Origin: Microbacterium sp.
GTDB taxonomy: Bacteria > Actinomycetota > Actinomycetes > Actinomycetales > Microbacteriaceae
Direction: 5' to 3'
DNA length: 64,000 nucleotides
NCBI RefSeq assembly: GCF_017305435.1
Contig: NZ_JAFKIP010000003.1
Coordinates: 372,001-436,000, forward strand
Shown here: positions 24,301 to 32,566 of the stretch, in pieces
How positions within the stretch are numbered: position 1 is the stretch's first letter
Layout of the letters: every line of letters begins with the position of its first letter
The notes under the pieces: model-generated
Told to the model about the DNA's origin: nothing
Seen by the model: only the letters and a program-made list of their open reading frames with translations
Databases searched by the model: none
Program-made: the position numbers and the translations under genes

Positions 24301-25843
24301 CGTAGGCGACGTTGAACGAACCCTGCGCGACGGCGTTCGCGTACTGCAGTGCGATCGTCGTGTCGACCGCCGAGCCCGGACCGCCGACCGTGGCGCCGGA
24401 GAACACGGCGAAGACCATGTCGTCGTGGGTGACCGAGCCGGCGTCGCCGAAGGTCGTGACATCCGCCGTCCAGACGCCCGAGCCGTCGGCGCGGAGCGAG
24501 AGGACGGGATCGGTGAACGTGGCGCCGTACCCCGCGTTCGGCGTGATCCGGAACCAGCCGTCGAACGAGATGCGCGCCCCACCGGCATCCGCCGTGACGA
24601 CGCCGTTGGAGAACTCGAACGTCCCGCCGGTGGTCGCCGTGACGTTCTCGCCGTCGGCCGCCTTGGCCCACGCGCCCGCGCCGCTCGTGGCGTTGCTGTA
24701 CGCCGAGAAGGCCCAGGATGCGCTCGCGCCGACGGTTTCCAGCGCATCGGCCGCGGGCACGTACGCCGCGGGAGTACGCGTGTCCACGATGCCGTAGTTG
24801 ACACTCGCAGCGCTCGACGAGCCCGAGAACGTGCCGTCGGCCGGCGAGTAGACCGCCGTGAAGGCGTGGCCGCCGGCAGTGAGCGCCGCGGTGACGAGCG
24901 TGGCGCTGCCCGCCGTGACGGAGGCCGTGCCGACGGATGCCGGCGTCGTGGAGCCGGCCGGCGTCTGGAAGAACTCGACGGTGCCGGTCGGCGCGTCCGC
25001 ACCGGATGCCGCGGCGACCGTCGCGGTCAGGGTGACGTCCGCACCCAGGAGTGCGCGCGTCGCCGGGGTCGGGGCGGCGAGCGTCGTCGTCGTCGCGATG
25101 GCGGGACGCGCTGTCACGGCGTAGGCGAGACCCGACGAGCTCGACGCCGTGAAGGCGACGGGGTCCGTCGGCGCGAACACGGCGGTGAGGGTGTGTCCAC
25201 CCACCGCGAGCGTCGTCGTGGACAGCTCGGCGATGCCCGAGCCGTTCACGGCGCCGGTGCCGAGGACGGTCGCCCCGTCCGAGAAGGTGACGGTGCCGGA
25301 CGCGGTCGGCGACACGGTGGCGCGGAGGGTCACCGTCGATCCGGCGACGGCGCCGCCGTCCGGGGACGCCGTGAGGGTCGTCGAGGTGGCGACGGCCTCC
25401 GCTTCGTAGACGACAGGTGTGGTCGTCTCGTTCTGCGGCATCGGCTGCCCGTGGGCACCGCGCGTGACGATGGAGTAGGCGGTCCCGTCTGCGGCCGGGA
25501 TCGGCACCTCGACGGTGAACGACCCGTCCACCGTCATCGGCGCCGTCGCGCCCAGCCCCGGCAGCGTTCCCACCGTGTTGGTGTCATCGATCCACACCGT
25601 GTAGGTGTCGGTCGCGCTGCCGGCGGCGCGGACGCCGAGATAGATGCCGAACGACGACGAGTCGAATCCGGTGCCCGACACGGCGACCGTGGCTCCCGTA
25701 CGAGGAACGACCGGGACGGTGACTCCCGGTCCCGCCGCCTGCGCGGGCGCCGCGACGCCCACGATCGCGAGAGCGCCGACGAGGGCGCCGGTCAGCAGTG
25801 TGGCCAAGGCGCGTCTCAGCGACGGCCTCCTGTTCTGTTCCAC
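21398..25843 (-). CDS. Giant sortase-anchored heme-uptake protein with HtaA-type and Ig-like modules
   Basis: A 1481-residue protein with signal peptide (1-36, AQA|A). An Ig-like opening (38-147) is followed by Big_3_5 Ig-like repeats (about 150-245, 250-350, 563-662, 876-970), alternating with three HtaA-like modules (374-556, 686-870, 990-1176), each with the ASWxFSAY/WNWSAY start and DPxLxxxADGSG core. The fourth and most typical HtaA domain is at 1288-1435 (FSWGVKESFVSYVNG...GHGGILDLTLSNP). The C-terminus carries LAATG (1445-1449), a transmembrane helix and RRRR: a class E sorting signal. HtaA domains bind heme at the surface and pass it to HmuT. An iron box sits 68 bp upstream. Probably the primary heme/hemoprotein receptor. 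Confidence 0.92.
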   Translation of the reverse strand: MEQNRRPSLRRALATLLTGALVGALAIVGVAAPAQAAGPGVTVPVVPRTGATVAVSGTGFDSSSFGIYLGVRAAGSATDTYTVWIDDTNTVGTLPGLGATAPMTVDGSFTVEVPIPAADGTAYSIVTRGAHGQPMPQNETTTPVVYEAEAVATSTTLTASPDGGAVAGSTVTLRATVSPTASGTVTFSDGATVLGTGAVNGSGIAELSTTTLAVGGHTLTAVFAPTDPVAFTASSSSGLAYAVTARPAIATTTTLAAPTPATRALLGADVTLTATVAAASGADAPTGTVEFFQTPAGSTTPASVGTASVTAGSATLVTAALTAGGHAFTAVYSPADGTFSGSSSAASVNYGIVDTRTPAAYVPAADALETVGASASWAFSAYSNATSGAGAWAKAADGENVTATTGGTFEFSNGVVTADAGGARISFDGWFRITPNAGYGATFTDPVLSLRADGSGVWTADVTTFGDAGSVTHDDMVFAVFSGATVGGPGSAVDTTIALQYANAVAQGSFNVAYANSWPAGFVLALDPRIQSYFYQTSTSAANLTKPASAVKLTFDWPEVEATATSLTVAPATRALVGEDVTLTATVTNTDDADDTPSGAVDFFSVAAGTATRVSLGSSDLEGGVATLTTDALTAGGHTFVAVYTPDSAAFAGSEKATTANVGIVDAAQPVAYVPGADAVVSETAATASWAWSAYAAGWTKVATGDITVADGVFQFANGVVTGDAGGAVVQFDGTVRVEAYAGFFPPNGQWVELVDPALHLKADGSGVWVADVRSGAGAYSASATTRLVVGTFSGVQNVGMATDGARTVAFDYSGATARGTWHADYANSWPNAFVLAVPSAIQSFYYQSGTSAAQATKPAAPLTVDFDWPVVAEDTTTTLAVAPATRAVRGSDVTLTSTVSPSTATGTVEFFDAGIGGAPVSLGTGVVTAGVATLTTGALAAGGHAFSAVYTPDSVFFTGSSSSTTANYGIVDTAIDVPVAPTSGTAVSGVTARWNWSAYASGWTKVASGDVSVADGTFVLSGGTGIVGDDGSISLAFTGTLRVEAYGGFFPPNGQWVELVDPTLVIDARGAGTWSAGVRSGSGAYAASATQRLVVATLTDAPLPDFSKASVDTSFAFDYAGTVAAGTWSVKNGTAFTDAWTNEFILAVPSAIQAFYYASGAQADATKAPASLSLAWSTTPVITVEGTPRAGGQLTVTGTGFTSGQNVLVEVHSTPYALGSATVGAGRGFSVTGTLPADFPTGAHTVVAIVDGTELASAPVTVAAAVPAPAVETAPVATCTAQAVSGASFSWGVKESFVSYVNGPIAKGSASISWGSGSGAYNTSENLGRVNYGGSAVFTGHGGILDLTLSNPTVQVNGTGSATLSVVANGSRVTIATLSLPAASVSGSAISWRNASATLTSAGAALFSYNGNAFYPAGTALDPVSFTFPLGADVPCDTSTSGELAATGGQPQDGTVWFGLGLLVLGAALVVARRRRTLIG

Positions 25844-25910
25844 GAGGGATCCTCCAGTGCGTCGATACAGGGAAAAGCAGGCGGACGTACGGGAAACGTC
25901 CAGTCTTGAA

Positions 25911-25929
25911 TGAGCTTAGCCTAACCTAA
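25911..25929 (-). promoter_or_regulatory. DtxR/IdeR iron box
   Basis: The minus strand reads TTAGGTTAGGCTAAGCTCA, matching 17 of 19 positions of the DtxR/IdeR consensus TTAGGTTAGGCTAACCTAA. It lies between hmuV and the large HtaA surface gene, 68 bp upstream of that gene's ATG. Iron-bound DtxR should repress the gene when iron is plentiful. Confidence 0.88.
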
Positions 25930-25953
25930 CCAGGCGTCCATGCGTGCGAATGA

Positions 25954-26754
25954 TCACGCGGTGCGACGCGGCAGGACCACGGGACGCCCCGTGTCGGGGT
26001 CGGCCAGCACCCGCACGGGCGTCCGATAGACCGCGGTGATGCGCTCTTCCGTGAGCACGGCGGCGGGCTCCCCCGTCGCGACGAGGCGGCCGGCCTCGAT
26101 GATCGCCACCTCGTCGGCGTACGCCGCCGCGAGCGACAGGTCATGGAGCACGACGACGACCGCCCGCCCCTCGGCCGCGAGCGCCCGGGCGATCCGCAGG
26201 ACGTCCTCCTGGTGGCGGAGATCCAGGGCGGCCGTCGGCTCGTCGAGCAGCACGACGCGGGTGTCCTGCGCGAGCACGCGCGCGAGCGACACGCGCGCTT
26301 TCTCCCCGCCCGACAGCGATGGGAACGCCCGATCAGCGAGGTGCGCCACGTCGGCGCGGTCGAGGGCCTGCGCGATGACGCGCTCATCGGCATCCGCGTT
26401 CGCCGTGCCTTTCGCGGCGCCGATCCAGGGCGCACGACCCATCTCGACGACGTCGCGCGCCGTGAACGAGAAGGCGACCTGGTTCGACTGCATCAGCACC
26501 GCGCGGGTGCGGGAGAGCTCGCGCGAGGACCACTGTGAGAGCGGTCGGGAGTCGAGAGTGACCTCGCCCCAGGTCGCGGCCGCGTCGCCGGTGAGGATGC
26601 CGAGGAGCGTCGACTTCCCCGCGCCGTTCGGCCCGACGAGCGCCAGCACGCGACCGTACGGCACGGTGAGGGTGATGTCGTCGAGGATGGTCGCCGCGCC
26701 CTCGCCGTGACCGATCCGGTAGCCGACGCCGCGCAGGCCGAACGCCGCGGTCAT
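25954..26754 (-). CDS. hmuV: Heme ABC transporter ATP-binding protein
   Basis: A 266-residue FecE/HmuV-type ATPase that powers heme import. Walker A GPNGAGKST, Q-loop LMQSNQVAFSFTA, signature LSGGEKARVSLARVLAQ, Walker B RVVLLDEPTAALD and the H-loop VLHDLSLAA are all intact. The ATG at 26754 overlaps the hmuU stop (ATGA), which is preferred over a GTG two codons upstream. Last gene of the coupled htaA-hmuT-hmuU-hmuV operon. Confidence 0.95.
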   Translation of the reverse strand: MTAAFGLRGVGYRIGHGEGAATILDDITLTVPYGRVLALVGPNGAGKSTLLGILTGDAAATWGEVTLDSRPLSQWSSRELSRTRAVLMQSNQVAFSFTARDVVEMGRAPWIGAAKGTANADADERVIAQALDRADVAHLADRAFPSLSGGEKARVSLARVLAQDTRVVLLDEPTAALDLRHQEDVLRIARALAAEGRAVVVVLHDLSLAAAYADEVAIIEAGRLVATGEPAAVLTEERITAVYRTPVRVLADPDTGRPVVLPRRTA

Positions 26755-27860
26755 GCCCACCCTCCCGCCCGGCGACGCCCGCGACGGATCAGCCAGTAGA
26801 AGAACGGCCCGCCGATGAGCGACGTGAGGATGCCGATGGGCAGGTCGGCCGACGGGATGACCGTCCGCGCGAGGAGGTCGGCGTAGACGAGCACGACGGC
26901 TCCGCCGAGGAGCGCCGCCGGAAGGAGCGTGCGGTTGGAGGGCCCGAGCAGCATGCGCGCGATGTGCGGCACGACGAGCCCGACGAATGCGATGATGCCG
27001 ACGAACGCGACGGCGACGCCCGTGAGCAGCGCCACGAGCACGATCGACACGATGCGCAGCCGCTCGACGCGCACCCCCAGGTGCGCGGCGGTGCGGTCGC
27101 CGAGGGCGAGCAGATCGAAGCGGCGGGCGAGGGCGATGGTCGCGGTGGCGGCGACGGCGCCGACGACCGCGACGAGGGCGACCTCGGGCCAGCGCGAGCC
27201 GTTCATCGAGCCGAGCTGCCAGAACACGATCTGCTCGCGCGACGCGGTGTCACCGGCGAACATCAGCACGGCGAGCGCCGCACCCGTGAAGGCGTTGACG
27301 GCGATGCCGGTGAGGATGAGCGTCACCGATTCGGTGCGGCCGTTCGCACGCGCCGTCGCATAGACGACGAACGTGGCCGCGAGGCCGCCGGCGAAGGCGC
27401 ACAGGGCGATCGTGAACCCCCCGAACGCCGACAGGCCGAGCGTGATCGCCGTGGCGGCGCCCACCGCCGCACCCGACGAGACCCCGACGACCCCCGGCTC
27501 GGCGAGCGGGTTGGCGAAGATCGCCTGCATGACAGCGCCGGCGACGGCCAGCAGGGCTCCCACGAGGAGCGACATCACGACCCGGGGGAAGCGGATCTGC
27601 CACAGCGTCTGCTCGATCAGCGCATCGTCCGGCGCCCACGCGTTCGGCATGCCGAGGCCGCGCAGCAGCGATCCGACGACCTCCGCCGGACCGATGGGCA
27701 GCTGCCCGGACCCGGCCGAGAGCACGACGCCGACCGCGAGCAGCACGCCGGCCACCCCGAACGCCAGGACACGGCGGCGCGTCCCCGCGGTGCGCGCGGC
27801 CACGGGGCGCGCAGCGGGCGAGGCCTGCGGCGCCGAGGGCGAGGCGGTGGATGCCGTCAT
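26751..27860 (-). CDS. hmuU: Heme ABC transporter permease (FecCD family)
   Basis: A 369-residue BtuC/FecCD permease with about nine to ten helices after a Ser/Ala/Pro-rich cytoplasmic N-terminus of some 45 residues. Family motifs include IRFPRVVMSLLVGALLAVAGAVMQAIFANPLAEPGVVGVSSGAA and VGIIAFVGLVVPHIARMLLG, plus the C-terminal GGPFFYWLIRR. ATG overlaps the hmuT stop by four bases; its own stop overlaps hmuV. Works with HmuT and HmuV. Confidence 0.95.
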   Translation of the reverse strand: MTASTASPSAPQASPAARPVAARTAGTRRRVLAFGVAGVLLAVGVVLSAGSGQLPIGPAEVVGSLLRGLGMPNAWAPDDALIEQTLWQIRFPRVVMSLLVGALLAVAGAVMQAIFANPLAEPGVVGVSSGAAVGAATAITLGLSAFGGFTIALCAFAGGLAATFVVYATARANGRTESVTLILTGIAVNAFTGAALAVLMFAGDTASREQIVFWQLGSMNGSRWPEVALVAVVGAVAATATIALARRFDLLALGDRTAAHLGVRVERLRIVSIVLVALLTGVAVAFVGIIAFVGLVVPHIARMLLGPSNRTLLPAALLGGAVVLVYADLLARTVIPSADLPIGILTSLIGGPFFYWLIRRGRRRAGGWA

Positions 27861-29101
27861 CGAGCGCCCTCTCGAGGGGCCGCGGCCCCGGCATCCGCCC
27901 CGCCCGCCGCCGCCTCGGCGTCCGGCGCGTAGATCGCGCGCGCGAGCGCATCGAGGACGTCGGCCGACCGCGGGCCGAACGAGAGGATCTGCCCGTCGGC
28001 CATGTCGACGAACCGGCGATGCTGGCCCGCCGACGTCAGGGCGATCGCGGGCTTGTCCGCGAGGAGCGCATCGACGCCGCCGACCGACGCGAGCCCGTCC
28101 GTCATGACGAGGATGAGGTCGGGGTCGGCGGCCACCATCGCCTCGTCGGTGAGCGGCTGCATGCCGCGCCAGCCCAGCTCGCCCGCGACGTCGACGCCGC
28201 CGAGCGCGGAGATCAGCTGATCCGCGCCGGACTCCTCCCCGAAGAGGTAGTAGACGCCGGCCGATCCGCGCAGATACAGGAAGACGATGCGCGGGCGGTC
28301 CGCGGCATTCGCCGGCGCCAAGCGCGCGATGTCCGCCGTCGTGCGCTCCACCTGCGACGCGATGCGCTCGGCGAGGAGGTCGCCCGCCGCGGGCGCGCCG
28401 AACACCCCCGCCACGTCGCGGGCGAGCTGCGCGGCACCCGCGTACGAGGAGGACTCCTCGACGAAGACGACCGTGATGCCGACGTCGCGCAGCTGCTGCA
28501 CGACGTCGGTCGGGCCGATGCTGCCATCGGTCACGACGAGCGTCGGCCGCGTCGCGATCACGGCCTCGGCGTTGACGGAATGGCCGTTCGATGTGATGAC
28601 CGGCAGGTCCTCGGAGCCCGGGAACGTCGTCGAGATGTCGCGGCCGACGAGCGTGTCGGCGAAGCCGAGCCCCGCGACGGTCGCCGCGAGCGAGCCGGAG
28701 AGGTCCATCGCGATGACCCGCGAGGTGTCGGTCACGGTGACCTCGCGCGCGCCCGTCAGGTCGTGCGAGGTGACGGTGACGGGCAGGCTCTGCGGCGGGT
28801 CCTCGGCGACGGGGTCGATCTGCGCCTGCGCGAGCACGGCGGTCGACGGGCCCTCGTAGGCGCGCGGATCGGCGAGTGGGGTGAGCTCCGACAGGGGCAC
28901 CCGCGGTGCGACCGTCGCGGTCTCGGCGGCGTCGGCGCCGCCATGGGCACCGGAGCCGCCCGTGGCACACGCGCTCAGGACGAGAGCCGCGGCGAGGAGC
29001 GCGACCGCCGCCACCGGTCCTCGAAACACCGGGCCTCGAAACACCGGGCCTCTAAGCACGGGGCGTCGGTGCAGCGGGCGTCGACGGGGGAAGCGACTCA
29101 C
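27857..29101 (-). CDS. hmuT: Heme-binding lipoprotein of the ABC importer
   Basis: A 414-residue substrate-binding protein of the BtuF/HmuT class. The lipobox LSAC lies near residue 45, after an unusually long Arg-rich n-region (about 30 residues) containing three RGPV units. The periplasmic-binding fold shows RVIAMDLSGSLAATVAGLGFADTLVGRDIS and EAVIATRPTLVVTDGSIGPTD. A His or Tyr would ligate heme iron. GTG start overlaps the htaA stop (GTGA). Alternative starts inside the n-region would give a more normal signal peptide. Confidence 0.93.
   Translation of the reverse strand: MSRFPRRRPLHRRPVLRGPVFRGPVFRGPVAAVALLAAALVLSACATGGSGAHGGADAAETATVAPRVPLSELTPLADPRAYEGPSTAVLAQAQIDPVAEDPPQSLPVTVTSHDLTGAREVTVTDTSRVIAMDLSGSLAATVAGLGFADTLVGRDISTTFPGSEDLPVITSNGHSVNAEAVIATRPTLVVTDGSIGPTDVVQQLRDVGITVVFVEESSSYAGAAQLARDVAGVFGAPAAGDLLAERIASQVERTTADIARLAPANAADRPRIVFLYLRGSAGVYYLFGEESGADQLISALGGVDVAGELGWRGMQPLTDEAMVAADPDLILVMTDGLASVGGVDALLADKPAIALTSAGQHRRFVDMADGQILSFGPRSADVLDALARAIYAPDAEAAAGGADAGAAAPREGAR
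29019..29063 (-). repeat. Three 15-bp tandem repeats in the HmuT leader
   Basis: The plus-strand unit CCTCGAAACACCGGG occurs at 29019 and 29034 exactly, and a diverged third copy at 29049. Encoded as RGPVF-RGPVF-RGPVL on the minus strand, it lengthens the charged n-region of the lipoprotein signal peptide. Confidence 0.85.
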
Positions 29102-29994
29102 GCCTGCGCGCCTCGGTCCGCGTCGACGTCGGGGGCAACCGACTTCCGGCGGCGCAGCACGACGGCCGTGACGGCGCCCACGACGGCGAGCGCGGCGACG
29201 ACGCCCGCGCCGATGCCCCACAGCGTCGCGGCGTTGTCGCCGGCGGCATCCGAGGCGTCGTCCACGACGGCGGCGATCGGCGTCGCGGACTCCTCGGGGC
29301 TGGATGCCGCGGCATCCGTCGCGCACGCGGCAGCGAGCTCGATCGTGATCGGGTCGAACGCCGTGCCGGTCTCGTAGTTGCCGAACGCGGCGTACCCGTC
29401 GGCGGTGATGGCGGTCGGGGCATCCGTTGCGGTGATCGTCACACCGTCGGCGGTCGGGGTGACGGTCGCGCCGCTCAGATCGATGTCGACGAAGGGCACC
29501 TGCGTGACGGTGGTCGCCGTCTTGTCGCCCGCGAGGGCGGCCTCCATCGAGACCCCGGAGACGTCCAGGCGCAGGATCGCGTGCGTCGGGGTGTCCATCA
29601 CGAGGGTCGGGTTGGCGATCGTCGTGTCGAGGAGGCCGTCATGCCCCGTGAAACGGATGCCGCCCGTCAGCGCCGCCTCGGCCGGCGCGCCCGCGGCGGC
29701 GGCGGTGCCCGTCACCGTCGAGCCCGTCGCCGTCGACCACGAGAACGCGGGGGTCGTGTAGGTCGCGCCGTCGATCGGCTCCCACTGGCCGTGCGCGATC
29801 GTGCCGGAGATGTACGAGCGGAAGGACTCCTTGAAGCCCCACGTCAGCTGAGCGTCGGAGATCGTGCAGGCATCGGATGCCGAGGCCGCCGTCGGCACGG
29901 GACTCGCCGCGTGCGCCGCGGCGGGGGCGAGGACGACAGCGCCGACGAGCGCGGCGGCGGCGAGGGCGTGGCGGACGGTCAGCGACGAGCGCAT
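29098..29994 (-). CDS. htaA: HtaA-domain heme-binding membrane protein
   Basis: A 298-residue protein with a signal peptide (1-28, AAHAAS). One HtaA domain (about 45-215) begins with LTWGFKESFRSYISG and includes GGIRFTGHDGLLDTTIANPTLVM. The C-terminus has a transmembrane helix (about 255-278) and RRRK tail, so it is membrane-anchored, not sortase-anchored. The ATG at 29994 has GGAG upstream; a GTG at 30060 is less likely as it abuts the operator. First gene of the heme operon; hands heme to HmuT. Confidence 0.93.
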   Translation of the reverse strand: MRSSLTVRHALAAAALVGAVVLAPAAAHAASPVPTAASASDACTISDAQLTWGFKESFRSYISGTIAHGQWEPIDGATYTTPAFSWSTATGSTVTGTAAAAGAPAEAALTGGIRFTGHDGLLDTTIANPTLVMDTPTHAILRLDVSGVSMEAALAGDKTATTVTQVPFVDIDLSGATVTPTADGVTITATDAPTAITADGYAAFGNYETGTAFDPITIELAAACATDAAASSPEESATPIAAVVDDASDAAGDNAATLWGIGAGVVAALAVVGAVTAVVLRRRKSVAPDVDADRGAQA

Positions 29995-30064
29995 GCGGGC
30001 TCCAGCAAGGGTGGAATGGCGGCGACCGCGGCCGATGGCGCTCCGCGCCGCGCGGTACACAACG

Positions 30065-30084
30065 AGGTAAGGGATGCCTTACCT
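30065..30084. promoter_or_regulatory. Likely DtxR/IdeR-type operator upstream of htaA
   Basis: AGGTAAGG-GATG-CCTTACCT is a perfect 8-bp inverted repeat resembling the iron-box half-site AGGTTAGG/ACCT. It lies 70 bp upstream of the htaA ATG. It diverges more from the consensus than the box at 25911, so the assignment rests partly on context. Confidence 0.65.
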
Positions 30085-30137
30085 ATCTTCACCATATCCT
30101 CTCTCGTCGCCTCCGGCGCACGCAGCGGTCGGGATGA

Positions 30138-30506
30138 TCAGGGCCGGAGCGGCAGCAGATCGGCGAGATCGGCTCGCGTGCCCGACGCGAGGATGCGACC
30201 GGATGCCGCGGCATCCCCCCACCCCTCCGCGCCCGTCGCGAGGTCGATCCAGGTGGCGGCATCCGTCTCGACGACGTTCGGCGGCGTGCCGCGGGTGTGC
30301 CGCGGACCCTCGATCACCTGCACCGCGCCGTACGGTGGCACGCGCACTTCGACCGTGCCGCCGGGAGCCTTCTCGACGAGCAGCTGCAGGAGGTACCGCA
30401 CGGCCGTCGCCGTCTCGGCGCGCGGCAGGGCCTGCCCGTCCGCGCGCGCCGCCCCGACCGCCGCGAGCGCTGCGCGCCCGTCGTCCGTCGTGATCCTGCG
30501 GGCCAT
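30138..30506 (-). CDS. Sterol-carrier-family (bacterial SCP) protein
   Basis: A 122-residue soluble protein: MARRITTDDG, YLLQLLVEKAPGGTVEVRVPPYGAVQVIEGPRHTRGTPPNVVETDAATWIDLATG. This is the bacterial sterol-carrier-protein orthologue family, widespread in actinobacteria next to purine genes. It may bind lipids. Start ATG at 30506 excludes a non-conserved Arg-rich extension. Its promoter gap holds a family B repeat and it is divergent to purD. Confidence 0.88.
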   Translation of the reverse strand: MARRITTDDGRAALAAVGAARADGQALPRAETATAVRYLLQLLVEKAPGGTVEVRVPPYGAVQVIEGPRHTRGTPPNVVETDAATWIDLATGAEGWGDAAASGRILASGTRADLADLLPLRP

Positions 30507-30530
30507 GCTCTCCACGCTACTGCGTTCGCA

Positions 30531-30622
30531 ATTCAGTCCGCCCGGTCCGCGCCCCGACCGCCGACCGCGGAATCCCGGTCCCCACCGCCGGATCCGAGAC
30601 CGCGGAGACTGAATACGGTACG
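30531..30622. repeat. Inverted-repeat element, family B, copy 1
   Basis: The right end (30601-30622) is identical over 22 bp, in reverse complement, to the left end of the copy at 56164-56185 (core CGTACCGTATTCAGTC). The left arm is short (ATTCAGT at 30531-30537). It lies between the divergent SCP gene and purD, 36 bp before the purD start. Confidence 0.75.
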
Positions 30623-30658
30623 CCCGGGCGCGCAGCCCCGGCTCGGTAGGCTGGCCGC

Positions 30659-31969
30659 GTGCGCATTCTCGTCCTCGGTTCCGGTGCCCGTGAGCACGCC
30701 ATCCTCCTCGCACTGAAGCGGGAGGGCGGCCACGAGCTCTTCGCGGCGCCCGGCAACGCCGGCATCGCCGCCGACGCGACGCTCGTGCCGCGTCTCGATG
30801 CGAACGATCCCGGTGCGGTCACCGAGTACGCGAACGACGAGGACATCGATCTCGTGATCATCGGCCCCGAGGCACCCCTCGTGGCCGGGGTCGCCGACGC
30901 GCTCCGCGAGCGCGGCATCCCCGTCTTCGGCCCGGGCAGGGCCGCAGCGGCACTCGAAGGCTCGAAGGCGTTCGCGAAGCGCATCATGGATGCCGCGGGC
31001 GTCCCCACGGGCGGCGCCACACGCGCCGCGACGCGCGCCGAGGTCGATGCCGCGCTCGACGCCTACGGCGCCCCCTACGTCGTGAAGGCGGATGGCCTCG
31101 CCGCGGGCAAGGGCGTCATCGTCACGGAGGACCGCGCGGCCGCGCTGGCCCATGCGGAATCCTTCCTCGACGCCGGCCCCGTGCTCGTCGAGGAGTTCCT
31201 CTCCGGCCCCGAGGTGTCGCTCTTCTTCGTCAGCGACGGCGACACGGTGCGCGCCCTCTCCCCCGCACAGGACTTCAAGCGCGCCCACGACGGTGACGCC
31301 GGGCCCAATACGGGCGGCATGGGGGCCTATTCGCCGCTGCCGTGGCTCGCCGACCGGTTCGGCAGCGAGCGCGCCTTCATCGAGCGCGTCACCGCCGAGG
31401 TGGCCGAGCCCGTCATCCGACAGCTGGATGCCGAGGGCACCCCCTTCATCGGACTGCTCTACGCCGGCCTGATTCTCACGGGCGGAGGAGCACGCCTCAC
31501 CGGCGAGGGCGCCGACACCGAGATCAAGGTGATCGAGTTCAACGCGCGCTTCGGCGACCCGGAGACCCAGGTGGTGCTCGCACGCCTGGAGAGCCCGCTG
31601 TCGCGGCTGTTGATGTCGGCGGCATCCGGCACCCTCGAGGACGAGCCGGAGCCGACGTTCTCGCCCGCGCCGGCGATCACCGTCGTGCTCGCGAGCGAGG
31701 GCTACCCGGAGTCGCCCGTGACGGGCCGTCCGATCGAGGGGCTGCGGGCGGCGGCATCCACCGCCGGCGTGCACCTCGCGCACGCGGCGACGGCGGGCCC
31801 GGATGCCCCCGGCGGCGACCTCATCTCGACGGGCGGGCGCGTGCTGAGCGTCATCGCGACGGGCGAGACCTTCGCGCTGGCGCGCGAGCGCGCGTACGCC
31901 GCGCTCGGCGAGATCACCCTCGAGGGCGGCCACTACCGCCGCGACATCGCCGCCCGCGTCGCCGACTGA
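30659..31969 (+). CDS. purD: Phosphoribosylamine-glycine ligase (GAR synthetase)
   Basis: A 436-residue ATP-grasp enzyme, second step of purine synthesis (phosphoribosylamine + glycine + ATP to GAR). MRILVLGSGAREHAI is the N-terminal Rossmann start (GTG codon). PYVVKADGLAAGKGVIV is the ATP-grasp lysine region; DFKRAHDGDAGPNTGGMGAYSP and EFNARFGDPETQ are the GARS signatures. Full length. Stands alone on the plus strand. Confidence 0.97.
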   Translation: MRILVLGSGAREHAILLALKREGGHELFAAPGNAGIAADATLVPRLDANDPGAVTEYANDEDIDLVIIGPEAPLVAGVADALRERGIPVFGPGRAAAALEGSKAFAKRIMDAAGVPTGGATRAATRAEVDAALDAYGAPYVVKADGLAAGKGVIVTEDRAAALAHAESFLDAGPVLVEEFLSGPEVSLFFVSDGDTVRALSPAQDFKRAHDGDAGPNTGGMGAYSPLPWLADRFGSERAFIERVTAEVAEPVIRQLDAEGTPFIGLLYAGLILTGGGARLTGEGADTEIKVIEFNARFGDPETQVVLARLESPLSRLLMSAASGTLEDEPEPTFSPAPAITVVLASEGYPESPVTGRPIEGLRAAASTAGVHLAHAATAGPDAPGGDLISTGGRVLSVIATGETFALARERAYAALGEITLEGGHYRRDIAARVAD

Positions 31970-31979
31970 GCCCGCGCCG

Positions 31980-32465
31980 TCACTCGACCAGCACGGCGCG
32001 CACCCAGCCCGAGTCGGCGTCGACGCCCTCCAGGCTCAACTGCACCGGACCGCCCGTGCTCGCGTCGAACACGGGCGCGGCCTTCGGGTCGGCGGAGCCG
32101 CACGTGATCGTGCCCGTGGCGAGGTCGCGCCCCGACCCGTCGATCGCCGCATCGCGCAGTCGATAGTCGAAGGACTCGCCTTCGCAGTCGCCCTCGATCC
32201 GGAACGTGCCCGTGGCGAGCGACGGTCCGGTGACGCCGGACGAGACGGACGGTGTCGCCGTGTTGTCGAAGGTCACGCGCGCGATCTCGAGGGGGTCGGC
32301 GGTCGGTGCCGGCGCCGCGCTCCGGGAAGGTTCGAGGGCGGAGGGCGTCGAGGACGCCGTGGCCGACGTCTGCGACGGCTCGGACGATGTCTGAGCCGTC
32401 GCAGCGCATCCCGTCACGGCGAGGCCGACGACGAGCAGGGGGAGGATGCCGGTTCTTCTCATCAC
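31980..32465 (-). CDS. Putative lipoprotein
   Basis: A 161-residue exported protein with lipobox VTGC (residues 17-20) and a Ser/Thr/Ala/Pro-rich linker (about 22-57). The remaining domain has two cysteines (EGDCEGESFDY and TITCGSAD), probably a disulfide, and looks all-beta. No family recognised. It is single-gene, convergent with purD (10 bp apart). Confidence 0.8.
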   Translation of the reverse strand: MMRRTGILPLLVVGLAVTGCAATAQTSSEPSQTSATASSTPSALEPSRSAAPAPTADPLEIARVTFDNTATPSVSSGVTGPSLATGTFRIEGDCEGESFDYRLRDAAIDGSGRDLATGTITCGSADPKAAPVFDASTGGPVQLSLEGVDADSGWVRAVLVE

Positions 32466-32566
32466 TCCACGCTAGGAAGGGTTCGAGGCGCTGTCATGCT
32501 CTCGCCCCGACCGTTCCGGAGATTGCCAGGCGCCACTCAGGCGGGGTGCTCGTCAGGTGTGCCGGG

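Noticed and set aside
23009..25909. A 966-codon frame antisense to the heme surface protein
   Set aside because: Arg-rich low-complexity translation and no ribosome-binding site; the opposite strand has clear HtaA and Ig modules.
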